64,000 bases of DNA from Ignavibacteriota bacterium (GCA_013112585.1 JABFGH010000005.1:94501-158500); one strand, 5' to 3'; positions 10,003-19,451 are shown, numbered from the stretch's first letter. Made by a program: numbers and translations. The notes: a model not told the origin generated them from the letters alone.

Positions 10003-13000
10003 ATGAAAAAAACATTTTTAGTACTATTCATTTCATTTTGCTTTTCTGCGGTAAGTTTTGCTCAGTTTAATGATTATGAACCCGAATACGAATGGTTTAC
10101 AATTGAGATGGAACATGTATTTGTTCATTACCATCCGGAAGCAGAGCGCACTGCGGAAGTTGTTGCAAAAATTGCTGAGGAAGTATGGGGTCCCATTACA
10201 TCTTTGTATGGTTATGAACCGGATAAAGTTCATTATGTAATAAAAGATGTTGATGATTATTCAAACGGTGCTACATTTTTCTTTGATAACAAAATTGAAA
10301 TTTGGGCATCGGCATTAGAATTTGATTTACGCGGAACACATAACTGGCTTAGAAATGTGATCACGCATGAGTTCACGCATATGGTTCAGATCCAGGCTTC
10401 GATGAAATTAGGCAGAACAATTCCCGCAATATATTTTCAGTTATTAAATTACGAAGACACGAGACGACCTGACATCCTTTACGGCTACCCGAATGTAATT
10501 GTCTCATACCCGATTGCTACTCTAAATGTACCCGCGTGGTATGCAGAAGGTACCGCACAATATATGCGTAAGGAATTAGAGTATGAAAACTGGGATACTC
10601 ATCGTGATATGATCCTAAGAAGTTATGCTTTAGATGGAAATATGCTTACGTGGAACCAAATGGGAGTTTTCGGTAAAACCAGTCTGGGTAATGAATCGGT
10701 TTATAATTCCGGCTTTGCGCTAATAAGTTATATTAACCAAAAATATGGTGAAGCAAAATTATATCAAATTAATGAAAGACTCGGTGCAATTACTAATTTT
10801 ACAATTGATGCCGCCTTTGAAGATGTGATTGGCATAGATGGCAACGAACTTTATGATGAATGGTCTGCTTACTTAAAAGAAGATTACAAAAAACGAATGG
10901 CTGATGTTTATGCCAACAGAATTGAAGGCACAAAAATTTGCAGCACGGGATTCGGAAATTTCTATCCCGCATTCAGCAATAACGATTCAACGATCTATTA
11001 CTTGTCAAATAAAGGTTCTGATTATTTTAGGTCTAACTTATATAGCTACAATATTGCCGATGGTAAAGAAAAATTAATTCAGCCCGGTATTAGATCAAGT
11101 CATTCAAAAGTTAAAGGTAAGAATGAAATTATCTATGCTAAACTGAGTGAAAAAAATTCTAAGTGGAAAGTTATACATGACCTTTATGTATATAATCTTG
11201 ATGAGGAAGAGGAAACTCGATTGACTTATGGTTTGCGTGCTAATAATCCTAATGTTTCTAACGACGGCAAAAAAATAGTTTTCACTTTTCAGTATGACGG
11301 CACAACAAACATCGGCTTGGTTGATATTGACGGACAGAACTTTAAGAAACTAACTACTTTTAAAAATGGTGAGCAAGTACTGAACCCGAAATTTTCACCT
11401 AATGATGATTATGTTGTCTTTGGCTACATTAAGGATAATAACCGCGACATTGCAAAAGTTAATACAGATGGTTCAAATTTCGATCTACTCATAAGCACCT
11501 ACTCTGATGAACGAAATCCTGTTTTTGGAAAGGACGGGAATTTGTATTACTCATCAGATGTTTCAAACATTTTTAATATTTATAGCTATGATTTAGAGAA
11601 CAAAAAAAGCAAACAGCTTACTAATGTAACGGGCGGTGCGTTTTATCCAACGGTAAATAGCAAAGGCGATATAGCTTATGCAGGTTACACTTCCGAAGGA
11701 TACAAAATATTCCTTATCCAAAATGAGACTCAGCAAAAAGTTGATGATTCAAAAAACTATGTTTGGCTTAATCATCCTCCGCTTAATAAGCCGAGTTTAG
11801 CTGATGATATTGCTGATTTCGATTTTGAATACTTGAAAAATTATGATGATAATGAATTACCCGAGTTCAATAAAACAGATTATCGCGGCAAGTTTACTAA
11901 ACTTTCAATCGCTCCATTTATACGTATTGATAACTATAATACTAAGAGTACTGGCTTAGAAAAAATTAAACCCGGTGCTGTAGTTTACTCAAGTGATTAC
12001 CTTAACCGCTACTCACTTTTTGCAAGCGGTTCAATAAATTCAAATCTAGAACGCGATCTCTATCTTCAATTTCAATTCAGAAATAAACTGCCGCTCCTTT
12101 ACGGACTTGGACTTACTCCAGAATTAACATTGGAGATTTTTAACATTAGTCGTGAGGCAGATGTTGATATTTCTTTCGGTGCTGATTCCACAAACGGACA
12201 AGTTATTTTTGATAACATCACAAAGACAGATGTTACTTACGATCTCTTTGAAGTTGATTTTGCACTTAAGCATAAAATATTTGCAGCGGGCAATGATATT
12301 GAGTTCAGATTTATTTTCAGCCGCTATATAGCTAAGCTTGGCAGTTTTATTTTGCCCGAGACAAATATTCTTTATCCAACATCAAAGGATGAATATTTTA
12401 TCGGCAGAAATTTACAAGTTACGCTGAATCATGAGGCTTACATGCCAGATAGAGACAGGGATATAAATCCAATTGGGAGGAAGATCACTCTCCAATACAA
12501 TTATGAGTTTAATAAATATAACCCCGATGGCGAACGCGAAATTGAAGATGGAGTTTTAAAACCCATCTATAACAATTATAATTTTCATCGATTAGAACTA
12601 AACTGGTTTGAGCATATCGGAATAGTGGAAGGACATACAGTAACTGCCCGCCTTAGAGCCGCAACAATACTTGGTCCGCAAATGCCCGACTTTTTTGATC
12701 ATTATCTTGGCGGTTTAGTTGGGATGAAAGGATATCCCTTTTACGCTATAAGCGGTAACGAACTTGGATGGGTAAATCTATCTTATAGATTCCCATTGTT
12801 TAGAAATATTGATGCTCGTTTGGGACATCTCTATTTTGATAAAATATTTATTTCCCTTTACGCTGATTACGGAAATGCATGGAACGGAAAGTTTGAAGGT
12901 TTCGATGAATTTAAAAAAGGATTTGGTGCCGAGGTAAGACTTAAAATGGTTTCATTCTATCTTTTTCCAACGAGTTTATTTTTTAATGCTTCTTATGCAG

Positions 13001-13095
13001 TTGATAAAATTGAACGTGAAGTGAGAGGCGAGATAATAAATTATGGTAAAGAATGGCGTTTGTACGGCGGCATTCTATTCGATTTTTCATTTTAG
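10003..13095 (+). CDS. Gluzincin metallopeptidase / TolB-like propeller / Omp85-like barrel fusion
   Basis: This 1030-residue protein has a signal peptide ending SFAQ. The N-terminal third is a peptidase-MA-type metallopeptidase: HEFTH at residues 122-126 and the third ligand Glu182 in PAWYAEGTAQYM. Residues about 300-600 contain TolB/PD40-type propeller blades, for example FSNNDSTIYYLSNKG, VSNDGKKIVFTF and FSPNDDYVVFGY. The last ~400 residues look like an outer-membrane barrel, with GGLVGMKGYP (905-912) resembling the Omp85 RGY loop, then LSYRFPLF, YADYGNAW and a terminal Phe. It likely sits in the outer membrane with peptidase and propeller in the periplasm or outside. Substrate unknown. 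Confidence 0.8.
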   Translation: MKKTFLVLFISFCFSAVSFAQFNDYEPEYEWFTIEMEHVFVHYHPEAERTAEVVAKIAEEVWGPITSLYGYEPDKVHYVIKDVDDYSNGATFFFDNKIEIWASALEFDLRGTHNWLRNVITHEFTHMVQIQASMKLGRTIPAIYFQLLNYEDTRRPDILYGYPNVIVSYPIATLNVPAWYAEGTAQYMRKELEYENWDTHRDMILRSYALDGNMLTWNQMGVFGKTSLGNESVYNSGFALISYINQKYGEAKLYQINERLGAITNFTIDAAFEDVIGIDGNELYDEWSAYLKEDYKKRMADVYANRIEGTKICSTGFGNFYPAFSNNDSTIYYLSNKGSDYFRSNLYSYNIADGKEKLIQPGIRSSHSKVKGKNEIIYAKLSEKNSKWKVIHDLYVYNLDEEEETRLTYGLRANNPNVSNDGKKIVFTFQYDGTTNIGLVDIDGQNFKKLTTFKNGEQVLNPKFSPNDDYVVFGYIKDNNRDIAKVNTDGSNFDLLISTYSDERNPVFGKDGNLYYSSDVSNIFNIYSYDLENKKSKQLTNVTGGAFYPTVNSKGDIAYAGYTSEGYKIFLIQNETQQKVDDSKNYVWLNHPPLNKPSLADDIADFDFEYLKNYDDNELPEFNKTDYRGKFTKLSIAPFIRIDNYNTKSTGLEKIKPGAVVYSSDYLNRYSLFASGSINSNLERDLYLQFQFRNKLPLLYGLGLTPELTLEIFNISREADVDISFGADSTNGQVIFDNITKTDVTYDLFEVDFALKHKIFAAGNDIEFRFIFSRYIAKLGSFILPETNILYPTSKDEYFIGRNLQVTLNHEAYMPDRDRDINPIGRKITLQYNYEFNKYNPDGEREIEDGVLKPIYNNYNFHRLELNWFEHIGIVEGHTVTARLRAATILGPQMPDFFDHYLGGLVGMKGYPFYAISGNELGWVNLSYRFPLFRNIDARLGHLYFDKIFISLYADYGNAWNGKFEGFDEFKKGFGAEVRLKMVSFYLFPTSLFFNASYAVDKIEREVRGEIINYGKEWRLYGGILFDFSF

Positions 13096-13102
13096 GTGAA
13101 TT

Positions 13103-13981
13103 ATGAATTTCAAAAAAATAATAGCTGTAGTAATTTTTTCATTCATTTCCGTGAACTTGCAAGCTCAAGAAATTGAACTAAGCGGCAGCTTAAAACTTGA
13201 TTCTCAAATAGCATTTGAAAATACAAAAGAGCTGGCTTCTCAGAATAACAGTTTATCTGTTACAGATAAACGTTCGCCTCTGCTTGCTGCGGGACTATCA
13301 TTTGCAATACCCGGTGCAGGACAGTTTTACAATGATGACTTTTGGAAAACCGCAATATTTGTAGCGGTTGAAGCTGCCGCAATTTTCACCGCCGTTTCAT
13401 ATGATAACAAAGGGGATGACCAAACTGAGAGTTTTGAAAAATTCGCAAATGAAAATTGGTCACCCGTGCAATATGCAACCTGGACTTACCAAAAGTATGT
13501 AGTGAATGGTTCAATTGAGCAGTCAAAATATCCCCAAGATGAATTTTTTGCACAAGTTAATAATCGTAATTGGGCATTACTTAATAGGTTGGAAAATGAA
13601 ATCGGCGGATATTACTCGCACAGATTAGCTCCATACGATGATCAGCAGTATTACGAAATGATTGGGAAATATGCTCAATTTAATCCAGGATGGAATGACT
13701 TTGGAGATGAAAATACCCCATTCGAATATGGAGATCCAAAGACCGATAAATTTTTATATTATGCAGGAGAACGCGGAAAGGCTAATGACTTTTATACTGT
13801 TTCAAAAACAGCAGTAATTATTGTTGTAACAAATCATATATTAAGTGCTTTAGAAGCTGCATGGTCGGCACATCGATATAATAGATCTTTAGAAGTGAAT
13901 GTTAGTTTAGAAAAAGAGCAGATTGGATATAGGACAGAATTGATTCCGCAATTAAATATGAAGTATAGAATAAGTTTATGA
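13103..13981 (+). CDS. DUF5683-like membrane protein with signal peptide
   Basis: The 292-residue protein has a signal peptide ending NLQAQ. A hydrophobic segment (PLLAAGLSFAIPGAGQFYNDDFWKTAI, about residues 53-80) matches the small-membrane-protein motif of DUF5683-type proteins. A second hydrophobic stretch with AVIIVVTNHILSALEAAW lies near the end. The function of this family is not established. The gene begins seven bases after the protease-barrel gene and its stop overlaps the der start (ATGA), so it belongs to the same transcription unit. Confidence 0.65.
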   Translation: MNFKKIIAVVIFSFISVNLQAQEIELSGSLKLDSQIAFENTKELASQNNSLSVTDKRSPLLAAGLSFAIPGAGQFYNDDFWKTAIFVAVEAAAIFTAVSYDNKGDDQTESFEKFANENWSPVQYATWTYQKYVVNGSIEQSKYPQDEFFAQVNNRNWALLNRLENEIGGYYSHRLAPYDDQQYYEMIGKYAQFNPGWNDFGDENTPFEYGDPKTDKFLYYAGERGKANDFYTVSKTAVIIVVTNHILSALEAAWSAHRYNRSLEVNVSLEKEQIGYRTELIPQLNMKYRISL

Positions 13982-15291
13982 AGAAACCGTTAGTATTAAT
14001 AGTCGGCAGACCTAATGTTGGTAAATCAACATTATTTAACAGGCTGACCAAAACAAGTACAGCTATAGTTGATGATTTAAGCGGAGTAACGCGGGATCGA
14101 AACTACGGTGAAGTTGAGTGGAATGGGCGAACTTTTCAAGTGGTTGATACGGGCGGATTTGTTCCGGATTCTGCGGACGATTTTGAAATTGCAATTGGAG
14201 AGCAGGTAAAAATTGCATTAGATGAAGCCGATGCAGTGCTGTTTATAGTTGATGGCAAAAGTGGAATAATGCCCGTTGATGAAGAAGTTGCAAAGCTTTT
14301 GCACGCATCTAATAAACCCTCCTTCGTGCTGGTTAACAAAACCGATACTCCTAAAATGGAAATTAACAAAGCAGAATTTTACAGCATGGGTCTGCCCAAT
14401 GTTTATGATGTATCTGCACTGAACGGAAGGAATCTCGGTGATTTATTGGATGATCTTTTAGACGTGCTTAAATTTAGTGATGACCCGGAAGAAGAAGACA
14501 CTCGTCTTAAAATTTCTATTCTTGGTAAACCTAATGTGGGTAAATCATCATTAACAAACGCACTGCTTGGTTACGATAGAAGCATTGTAACGAATATACC
14601 CGGCACTACACGCGACAGCATTGATTCCGTTCTTAAATATCACGGAGAAGAAATTGTTTTAGTTGACACCGCAGGCTTAAGAAAAAAAGCAAAGGTTCAT
14701 GAGAACATTGAATACTATTCTAATGTAAGAACATATCGTGCGCTTGCCGACAGCCATGTTGCGGTTGTATTGGTCGATGCTCAGCAGGGCATTGAAAAGC
14801 AGGACCAAAAAATTATTGATGAAGCAATTAGAAGAAGAAAAGGGCTGATAATTGCCGTAAATAAATGGGACTTAATTGAAAAAGAGAGTAAAACGGCGGA
14901 TCATTATCGGAAAGAATTATTGGAGAAATTAGGACGAGTTGATTATCCAAAATTTATATTTATCTCTGCATTAACAAAGCAAAGAATATTTAAGGTAATT
15001 GAACTGGCAAAGGAAGTGCATGAGGAGCGAAAGAAGAAAATTTCTACAAAAAAATTAAACGATACACTCCTGCCAATCTTACAACGAAATACTCCCCCCG
15101 CTTCTCCAACTGGTAAGGAAGTAAAAATAAAATATATTACTCAAGTTGGTGACTACTATCCAATTTTTCTCTTCTTCGCAAATGAATCAAAGCACATCCC
15201 GGACTCTTACAAACGATTTGTTGAAAAAACGATAAGAAAAAATTTTGGTTATGACGGTGTGCCTATGACAATTAGTTTTAAAGATAAATAG
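13978..15291 (+). CDS. der: Ribosome-biogenesis GTPase Der (EngA)
   Basis: The 437 residues show the tandem-GTPase architecture unique to Der. The first domain has GRPNVGKSTLF, DTGG and NKTD. The second has GKPNVGKSSLT, DTAGL and NKWD. A C-terminal KH-like domain ends the protein. Der acts in assembly of the large ribosomal subunit. The ATG overlaps the stop of the preceding gene by four bases, so a housekeeping gene closes the porU operon. No terminator hairpin is evident after the stop. Confidence 0.97.
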   Translation: MKKPLVLIVGRPNVGKSTLFNRLTKTSTAIVDDLSGVTRDRNYGEVEWNGRTFQVVDTGGFVPDSADDFEIAIGEQVKIALDEADAVLFIVDGKSGIMPVDEEVAKLLHASNKPSFVLVNKTDTPKMEINKAEFYSMGLPNVYDVSALNGRNLGDLLDDLLDVLKFSDDPEEEDTRLKISILGKPNVGKSSLTNALLGYDRSIVTNIPGTTRDSIDSVLKYHGEEIVLVDTAGLRKKAKVHENIEYYSNVRTYRALADSHVAVVLVDAQQGIEKQDQKIIDEAIRRRKGLIIAVNKWDLIEKESKTADHYRKELLEKLGRVDYPKFIFISALTKQRIFKVIELAKEVHEERKKKISTKKLNDTLLPILQRNTPPASPTGKEVKIKYITQVGDYYPIFLFFANESKHIPDSYKRFVEKTIRKNFGYDGVPMTISFKDK

Positions 15292-15739
15292 TAAACTAGT
15301 TTTTTGGTAATCGAGTTAGGCAAATAATCATTTGAAATTAATATTCTGTTTTTAACAAAACAATCTCATTTAAAAAATGGACTTCCATTCAAATTTTATA
15401 GACCATTAATATGATTAGTTCAACAAGGGGGCTTATTAAATGGTTCAAAGTATCGGCATTTAAAAATATAAACATATTTTAATTATTTTCTCTTTATTAG
15501 GTTTAAACCCATTGGCACCCGACAGAGGAATTCTGAGGAATTGTTGTTGGTGAAAAACCGTCATAAAAATCGTAAATGATCTGGATACCGGAAAGACAAA
15601 CCTAAGTGATAGTCCAAAATGATCAATTTGATAGTTCTATAAAAAATTATAAATTACATTAAGTGCAATTATTTTAAACAAATTTATTAAAAAATCACTT
15701 GATACTTGTTAAGTAATAAGTTAACATAATATATGCAAT
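15292..15739. other. AT-rich intergenic region upstream of the toxin-antitoxin island
   Basis: About 450 bases without a credible gene; the longest ATG frames are around 20 codons. A more GC-balanced patch at roughly 15500-15610 (ttggcacccgacagagg to ccggaaagacaaacc) stands out from the flanks but matches no family I know. It may be a relic of an inserted element. The last 45 bases hold the promoter and operator of the downstream toxin gene. Confidence 0.5.
15699..15727 (+). promoter_or_regulatory. Candidate promoter/operator of the toxin-antitoxin-chaperone operon
   Basis: TTGATA (15699-15704) and TAACAT (15722-15727) are 17 bases apart. They overlap the inverted repeat TGTTAA-N8-TTAACA (15707-15726). 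The toxin ATG is at 15740. An inverted repeat lying over the promoter spacer and -10 is what is expected for autorepression by the HigA-like antitoxin. Pattern-based, no experimental support. Confidence 0.4.
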
Positions 15740-16153
15740 ATGAAAAAATCTTCTATTAGTTTTGAAGCAATAAAAATTCGACCAAGACATGGTAAGCAAA
15801 TTTATGGTATTTATTATGTAAAAATTGGAAACAAGGTGCCTGTTAAAAGTGCGTTCTCGAAACTTGATAAAGATACTCAGGATTTGATAAAAGTATTAAT
15901 TACTAATTTGGCAACAATGGAGCATTTTGAGTCTCCAAAAATTCTATATAAATTAAAAAAGGGAATGACTTATCATGAAATTAGACCTGGAAAACACAGG
16001 TTTTTCTTTTTTCAAAAGTGTGGAAAAAATTATATTTTTTTCGATTATGTGTTGAACAAAACATCAAAACTAAAAGAAGAATTTTATAAAGAGTTAGAAA
16101 AAAAGAAGGCGATCTATGAAGAAGAATTTGAGCGATTCAAAAGTGGAAATTGA
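15740..16153 (+). CDS. RelE/HigB-like toxin (Gp49 family) of a toxin-antitoxin-chaperone system
   Basis: The 137-residue basic protein has the HigB/Gp49 pattern: a core element KGMTYHEIRPGKHRFFFFQ, a second strand NYIFFDYVLNKTSKLKEEF, and a helical lysine-rich C-terminus. Relatives are RelE-fold ribonucleases that cleave mRNA on the ribosome. The catalytic residues cannot be fixed from this sequence alone. It is first in a three-gene operon and overlaps the antitoxin gene by 38 bases, the toxin-first order of higBA loci. The surrounding sequence is more AT-rich than the neighbours, consistent with acquisition. Confidence 0.75.
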   Translation: MKKSSISFEAIKIRPRHGKQIYGIYYVKIGNKVPVKSAFSKLDKDTQDLIKVLITNLATMEHFESPKILYKLKKGMTYHEIRPGKHRFFFFQKCGKNYIFFDYVLNKTSKLKEEFYKELEKKKAIYEEEFERFKSGN

Positions 16154-16583
16154 TGATATATTTAATGCTGAACCAGATGTAAATCAGAAAGCATGGGGCT
16201 TAGTGAGTGACTTTTATCATATTATATTAACACATATGAAAAATAAAGGTATCAAACCCGCCCATCTTGCAAAAAGTTTAAATAAATCTCGATCTTATAT
16301 TTCACAACTATTCAATAAAAACCCTAATGTTAGTATTAAGAAAATGGTCGAAATTGCTGATGCGGTTGGGATTGATTTGAAACTTTATTCAGATCAAGTT
16401 GATGATTTGAATCCAACAAAAGAATCATATTACTTTGTATATGAGAATGACAACTTGGAGAATCAAAGATATGAGAAATTTTTTGTATTAAAAAATAAGT
16501 CTCAAATTACCGTTAATTACAATTGTGCTTTCAGTTTTGACATTGATGCAAAATCAGATTATTTAGGAATAAATTCAAATTAG
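16116..16583 (+). CDS. HigA-like XRE antitoxin with C-terminal extension
   Basis: Of 155 residues, 46-92 form a helix-turn-helix: IKPAHLAKSLNKSRSYISQLF then VSIKKMVEIADAVGIDLKL. The remaining ~60 residues (95-155) are unlike a plain antitoxin and rich in aromatics (YYFVYE, RYEKFFVLK, NYNCAFSFD). In the Mycobacterium tuberculosis toxin-antitoxin-chaperone system, the antitoxin carries a C-terminal chaperone-addiction tail bound by a SecB-like protein. I infer this tail is the equivalent. The protein should neutralise the upstream toxin and bind the palindrome at 15707-15726. Confidence 0.8.
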   Translation: MKKNLSDSKVEIDDIFNAEPDVNQKAWGLVSDFYHIILTHMKNKGIKPAHLAKSLNKSRSYISQLFNKNPNVSIKKMVEIADAVGIDLKLYSDQVDDLNPTKESYYFVYENDNLENQRYEKFFVLKNKSQITVNYNCAFSFDIDAKSDYLGINSN

Positions 16584-16586
16584 ATT

Positions 16587-17078
16587 ATGAAAGAGAAAGA
16601 AGAAAAAATTGAAATCAATTTCAACTTGATTGAAATAAAAAAAATTAACTCATTCGAGAACGATTATGAGTCGGTAGGTTTTTCAAAAACCGATTTGAAG
16701 AAAGCAAAATTTAATACTAAATTTTTGGTGCATATCGATCCTGAGAAATCATTAATAATAATTGAATGTATGATAAGGTTTTATTTAATCAGAGATGAAA
16801 AAGAGTATGATTTGTCTGGACTGCGTGTGGCTAATTTGTTTAAAATAAAGAATTTTAAAAAGACATTTAATTATCAGCAAGATAATAAAATCGATATTCC
16901 GAAGGAGATTTTGGCAACCTTTTTGAACATTTGTATTGGCGGCGCAAGAGGTATGCTAACAATGCTGCATACAAACCCTGATTACAAAGAATATATTTTG
17001 CCACTTGTAAATCACCATAAAATTGCTGATTCAATAATTACTTCTGCAAAATCAAAAGATCGTACATCAACAAAATAA
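16587..17078 (+). CDS. SecB-like chaperone of the toxin-antitoxin system
   Basis: The gene starts three bases after the antitoxin stop. The 163-residue protein has SecB-family features: four beta-strand-like segments in the first 100 residues (KFLVHIDPEK, LIIIECMIRFYLI), then a helix with the SecB-like signature IGGARGML and the C-terminal ILPLVN element, comparable to ARxxI and LPPINF in SecB. The genome's general SecB is not visible here. Position behind a higBA pair points to a dedicated chaperone that protects the antitoxin until assembled. The match is by motif and context, so remote. Confidence 0.68.
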   Translation: MKEKEEKIEINFNLIEIKKINSFENDYESVGFSKTDLKKAKFNTKFLVHIDPEKSLIIIECMIRFYLIRDEKEYDLSGLRVANLFKIKNFKKTFNYQQDNKIDIPKEILATFLNICIGGARGMLTMLHTNPDYKEYILPLVNHHKIADSIITSAKSKDRTSTK

Positions 17079-17392
17079 TTTGTTGCTAATTTAAACCTGA
17101 TATTTGTTATTAATAATTATTATCTGTAGAACTATTTAGAAAGAATCAAATTTTCACAACACTTTTATTGAACTCTTTTTCTTTTGCTTTCTCTTTTTTT
17201 CTTCTGACAATTTACCTCGGTGCTATAGCCAATCTTATTTATTAATGAAGCTATAGTACTTATTAAGCCTTTTACAGATAAATAAAAAGTTATCTCCCGC
17301 CTCATTGCTATTAAATACATATCTCCAATTCAACTGTAACTTAATTTATTTATATTTAGATATAGATTTTTCATAAACAATTTTAAATTATT
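17079..17392. other. Intergenic region after the toxin-antitoxin-chaperone operon
   Basis: About 310 AT-rich bases with no open frame of note. It contains pyrimidine-rich tracts near 17170-17210 and a small palindrome GCTATAGC near 17222. No terminator or promoter could be assigned with confidence. Confidence 0.5.
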
Positions 17393-18739
17393 ATGAATGC
17401 AAATAACAGAATAATAATTGTAGGCGGTAATGCGGCAGGTCCTGCTGCGGCGGCTAAAGCAAAACGGCAAAATCCCCATGCAGAGATAATAATGTTCGAA
17501 GCCGGTGAGTTCATATCAACCGGTACTTGTGAATTGCCATATCTGCTTAAGGGTGATATTAAAAACTATCAGGATATTGTCTTTTTTGATCCCGAAAAGT
17601 TTTTAAAGGAAAAAGGTGTTAAAGTTTATATTAACCATCGTGTTGAATCAATTGATAGGCGCAAAAAAATTATTAAAGTAAAAAATTTGCAAGATGGTTC
17701 GGTAGTAGAAGAAAAATACACAAAGTTAGTTTTAGCCACCGGCAGTAAGGCAAAAACAATTCCAATACTCAGCGGTAATCTTACTAATCTTTTTAATCTC
17801 AAATCAGTATCGGATTATCTAAAGATCAAAAAATATATTGAAGGTAAATCACTTAATAATGTTTTAATAATCGGTGCCGGATACATTGGATTAGAAACTG
17901 CCGAGGCTTTTGTAAATCTTGGTGCAAAGGTTACTATTCTTGAAAAAGCTGAATTACCCTTACCCTTAGTTGACGATGAATTACAGCGGCTTGTATTGGA
18001 AACATTAAATAAAAACGGCGTTGAATTTATTGGCGGAACTGATGCAGAATTTATTACCGAGAATGATAGAATAAAGCATGTTAAAATTGAAGGCAGAATA
18101 AAAGAGTATGACCTTTATTTAAGCTCAATTGGGTTTGAACCGAATAATTCTCTTGCGATAGGAGCGCAATTAGAAATAGGAAAATTCGGCGGACTTAAGG
18201 TTGATAACAAAATGCGTACATCGGACCCAAATATTTATGCCGCAGGGGATAATGTAGAAATCGTAAATAAGGTAACCGGAAAAAAAGATTACATTCCTCT
18301 TGCAACTTACGCCCATCAGCAGGGGCACACAGCAGGTGCTAATGCCGCAGGAGGGAATGAAAGAACAAGACCGATTGTGCACAATGCAGCAGTTAAAATT
18401 TTTGATAAAGCAGTTTGTACAATTGGGCTGTCATCTAAACAAGCGGCAGATCATTTATATAAATTTGAATCGGTAAGTAAAGTTGTGCGTAATTTAGTTG
18501 GTGTAATGCCGGAAAGTGAAAAAGTATTCGGTAAAATTATTTATGAAAAAGATTCAAAACTTATACTTGGTGCATCGTTTATTGGTCAATGCGAAGTGAT
18601 CGGTTTCGGCAATATTATATCTCTGATGATAAAAAATAAAATTAAAGCAGAGGAGTTAGCTTCGGTAGATTATAATTATACTCCGCCGCTTTCGCCCTTT
18701 ATAAACTTGCTTTCGGTATTAGGAAGAAATATAAAATAG
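17393..18739 (+). CDS. FAD-dependent pyridine nucleotide-disulfide oxidoreductase (CoA-disulfide reductase/NADH oxidase type)
   Basis: Of 448 residues, the N-terminus has the FAD-binding IIIVGGNAAGPAAAAKAK. The NAD(P)H-binding motif is VLIIGAGYIGLETAEAF, and the second FAD motif is DPNIYAAGDNVE. Cys46 lies in TGTCELPYLL, the position of the single redox Cys in CoA-disulfide reductases and NADH oxidases. The C-terminal dimerisation domain is complete. Reduction of CoA-disulfide or related low-molecular thiols is inferred; NADH or polysulfide oxidation is also possible. upp follows by seven bases. Confidence 0.85.
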   Translation: MNANNRIIIVGGNAAGPAAAAKAKRQNPHAEIIMFEAGEFISTGTCELPYLLKGDIKNYQDIVFFDPEKFLKEKGVKVYINHRVESIDRRKKIIKVKNLQDGSVVEEKYTKLVLATGSKAKTIPILSGNLTNLFNLKSVSDYLKIKKYIEGKSLNNVLIIGAGYIGLETAEAFVNLGAKVTILEKAELPLPLVDDELQRLVLETLNKNGVEFIGGTDAEFITENDRIKHVKIEGRIKEYDLYLSSIGFEPNNSLAIGAQLEIGKFGGLKVDNKMRTSDPNIYAAGDNVEIVNKVTGKKDYIPLATYAHQQGHTAGANAAGGNERTRPIVHNAAVKIFDKAVCTIGLSSKQAADHLYKFESVSKVVRNLVGVMPESEKVFGKIIYEKDSKLILGASFIGQCEVIGFGNIISLMIKNKIKAEELASVDYNYTPPLSPFINLLSVLGRNIK

Positions 18740-18746
18740 GATAATC

Positions 18747-19373
18747 ATGAAAAATCTTCACTTAGTTGAAAACCCCCTTATTGATAGAGATATTACTTAT
18801 TTAAGAAATATTGAAACAAAGGAATATCAGTTCCGTTTAGCCTTACGCAGAATTTCCTATGCGCTTGTTATAGACATTGCCAAAAGTTTTGGTTTAAAAA
18901 AAATAAGTGTAAAAACACCATTAGAAGAAACAGTTGGACATAAACTTTTACATCAAATTATTTTGGTTCCGGTATTGCGTGCAGGGTTAAGTATGGTTAA
19001 TTCATTTATTGAGATGATTCCCCAGGCTAAGGTTGGTCATATCGGAATCCGGCGGGATGAAAAGACACTTCAGCCGATAGAGTATTATTATAAAACCCCG
19101 CAAAATTTAGATGTATCAAAAGTAATCATTCTCGACCCCATGCTGGCAACCGGCGGAAGTGCATCTGCAGCGGTTTCCTTCCTAAAAAAGCGTGGAGCGG
19201 AAGACTGCACCCTTGCTACATTAATTTCATCTCCTGAAGGTGTTGCCAAAATGGAAGCGGATCATCCGAATGTAGCAGTTTATACAGCGGCATTGGATAG
19301 GCAGCTAAATGAGAACGGTTATATACTGCCGGGATTAGGTGATGCGGGGGATAGAACTTTTGGTACATTATAA
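18747..19373 (+). CDS. upp: Uracil phosphoribosyltransferase
   Basis: The 208-residue protein is the usual length for the family. It has the PRPP-binding loop LDPMLATGGSASAAV and the uracil-binding C-terminal PGLGDAGDRTFGT. It converts uracil and PRPP to UMP in pyrimidine salvage. The N-terminus has VPVLRAGLSMV, also typical. It appears co-transcribed with the flavoprotein gene in front. Confidence 0.96.
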   Translation: MKNLHLVENPLIDRDITYLRNIETKEYQFRLALRRISYALVIDIAKSFGLKKISVKTPLEETVGHKLLHQIILVPVLRAGLSMVNSFIEMIPQAKVGHIGIRRDEKTLQPIEYYYKTPQNLDVSKVIILDPMLATGGSASAAVSFLKKRGAEDCTLATLISSPEGVAKMEADHPNVAVYTAALDRQLNENGYILPGLGDAGDRTFGTL

Positions 19374-19451
19374 CTGTTAAATAATCTATAAAATTATATA
19401 TTGATTTTTATTCTAAATAGAATATTATTTGTATTTAATTGAAAAGCAGCC

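Noticed and set aside
15500-15620. A patch (ctggatacc near 15580, ctgagg near 15531) recalling parts of a TPP riboswitch.
   Set aside because: The conserved CUGAGA and the AAU-CC-GCG parts are not both present, and the downstream genes are a toxin-antitoxin system, not thiamine genes.
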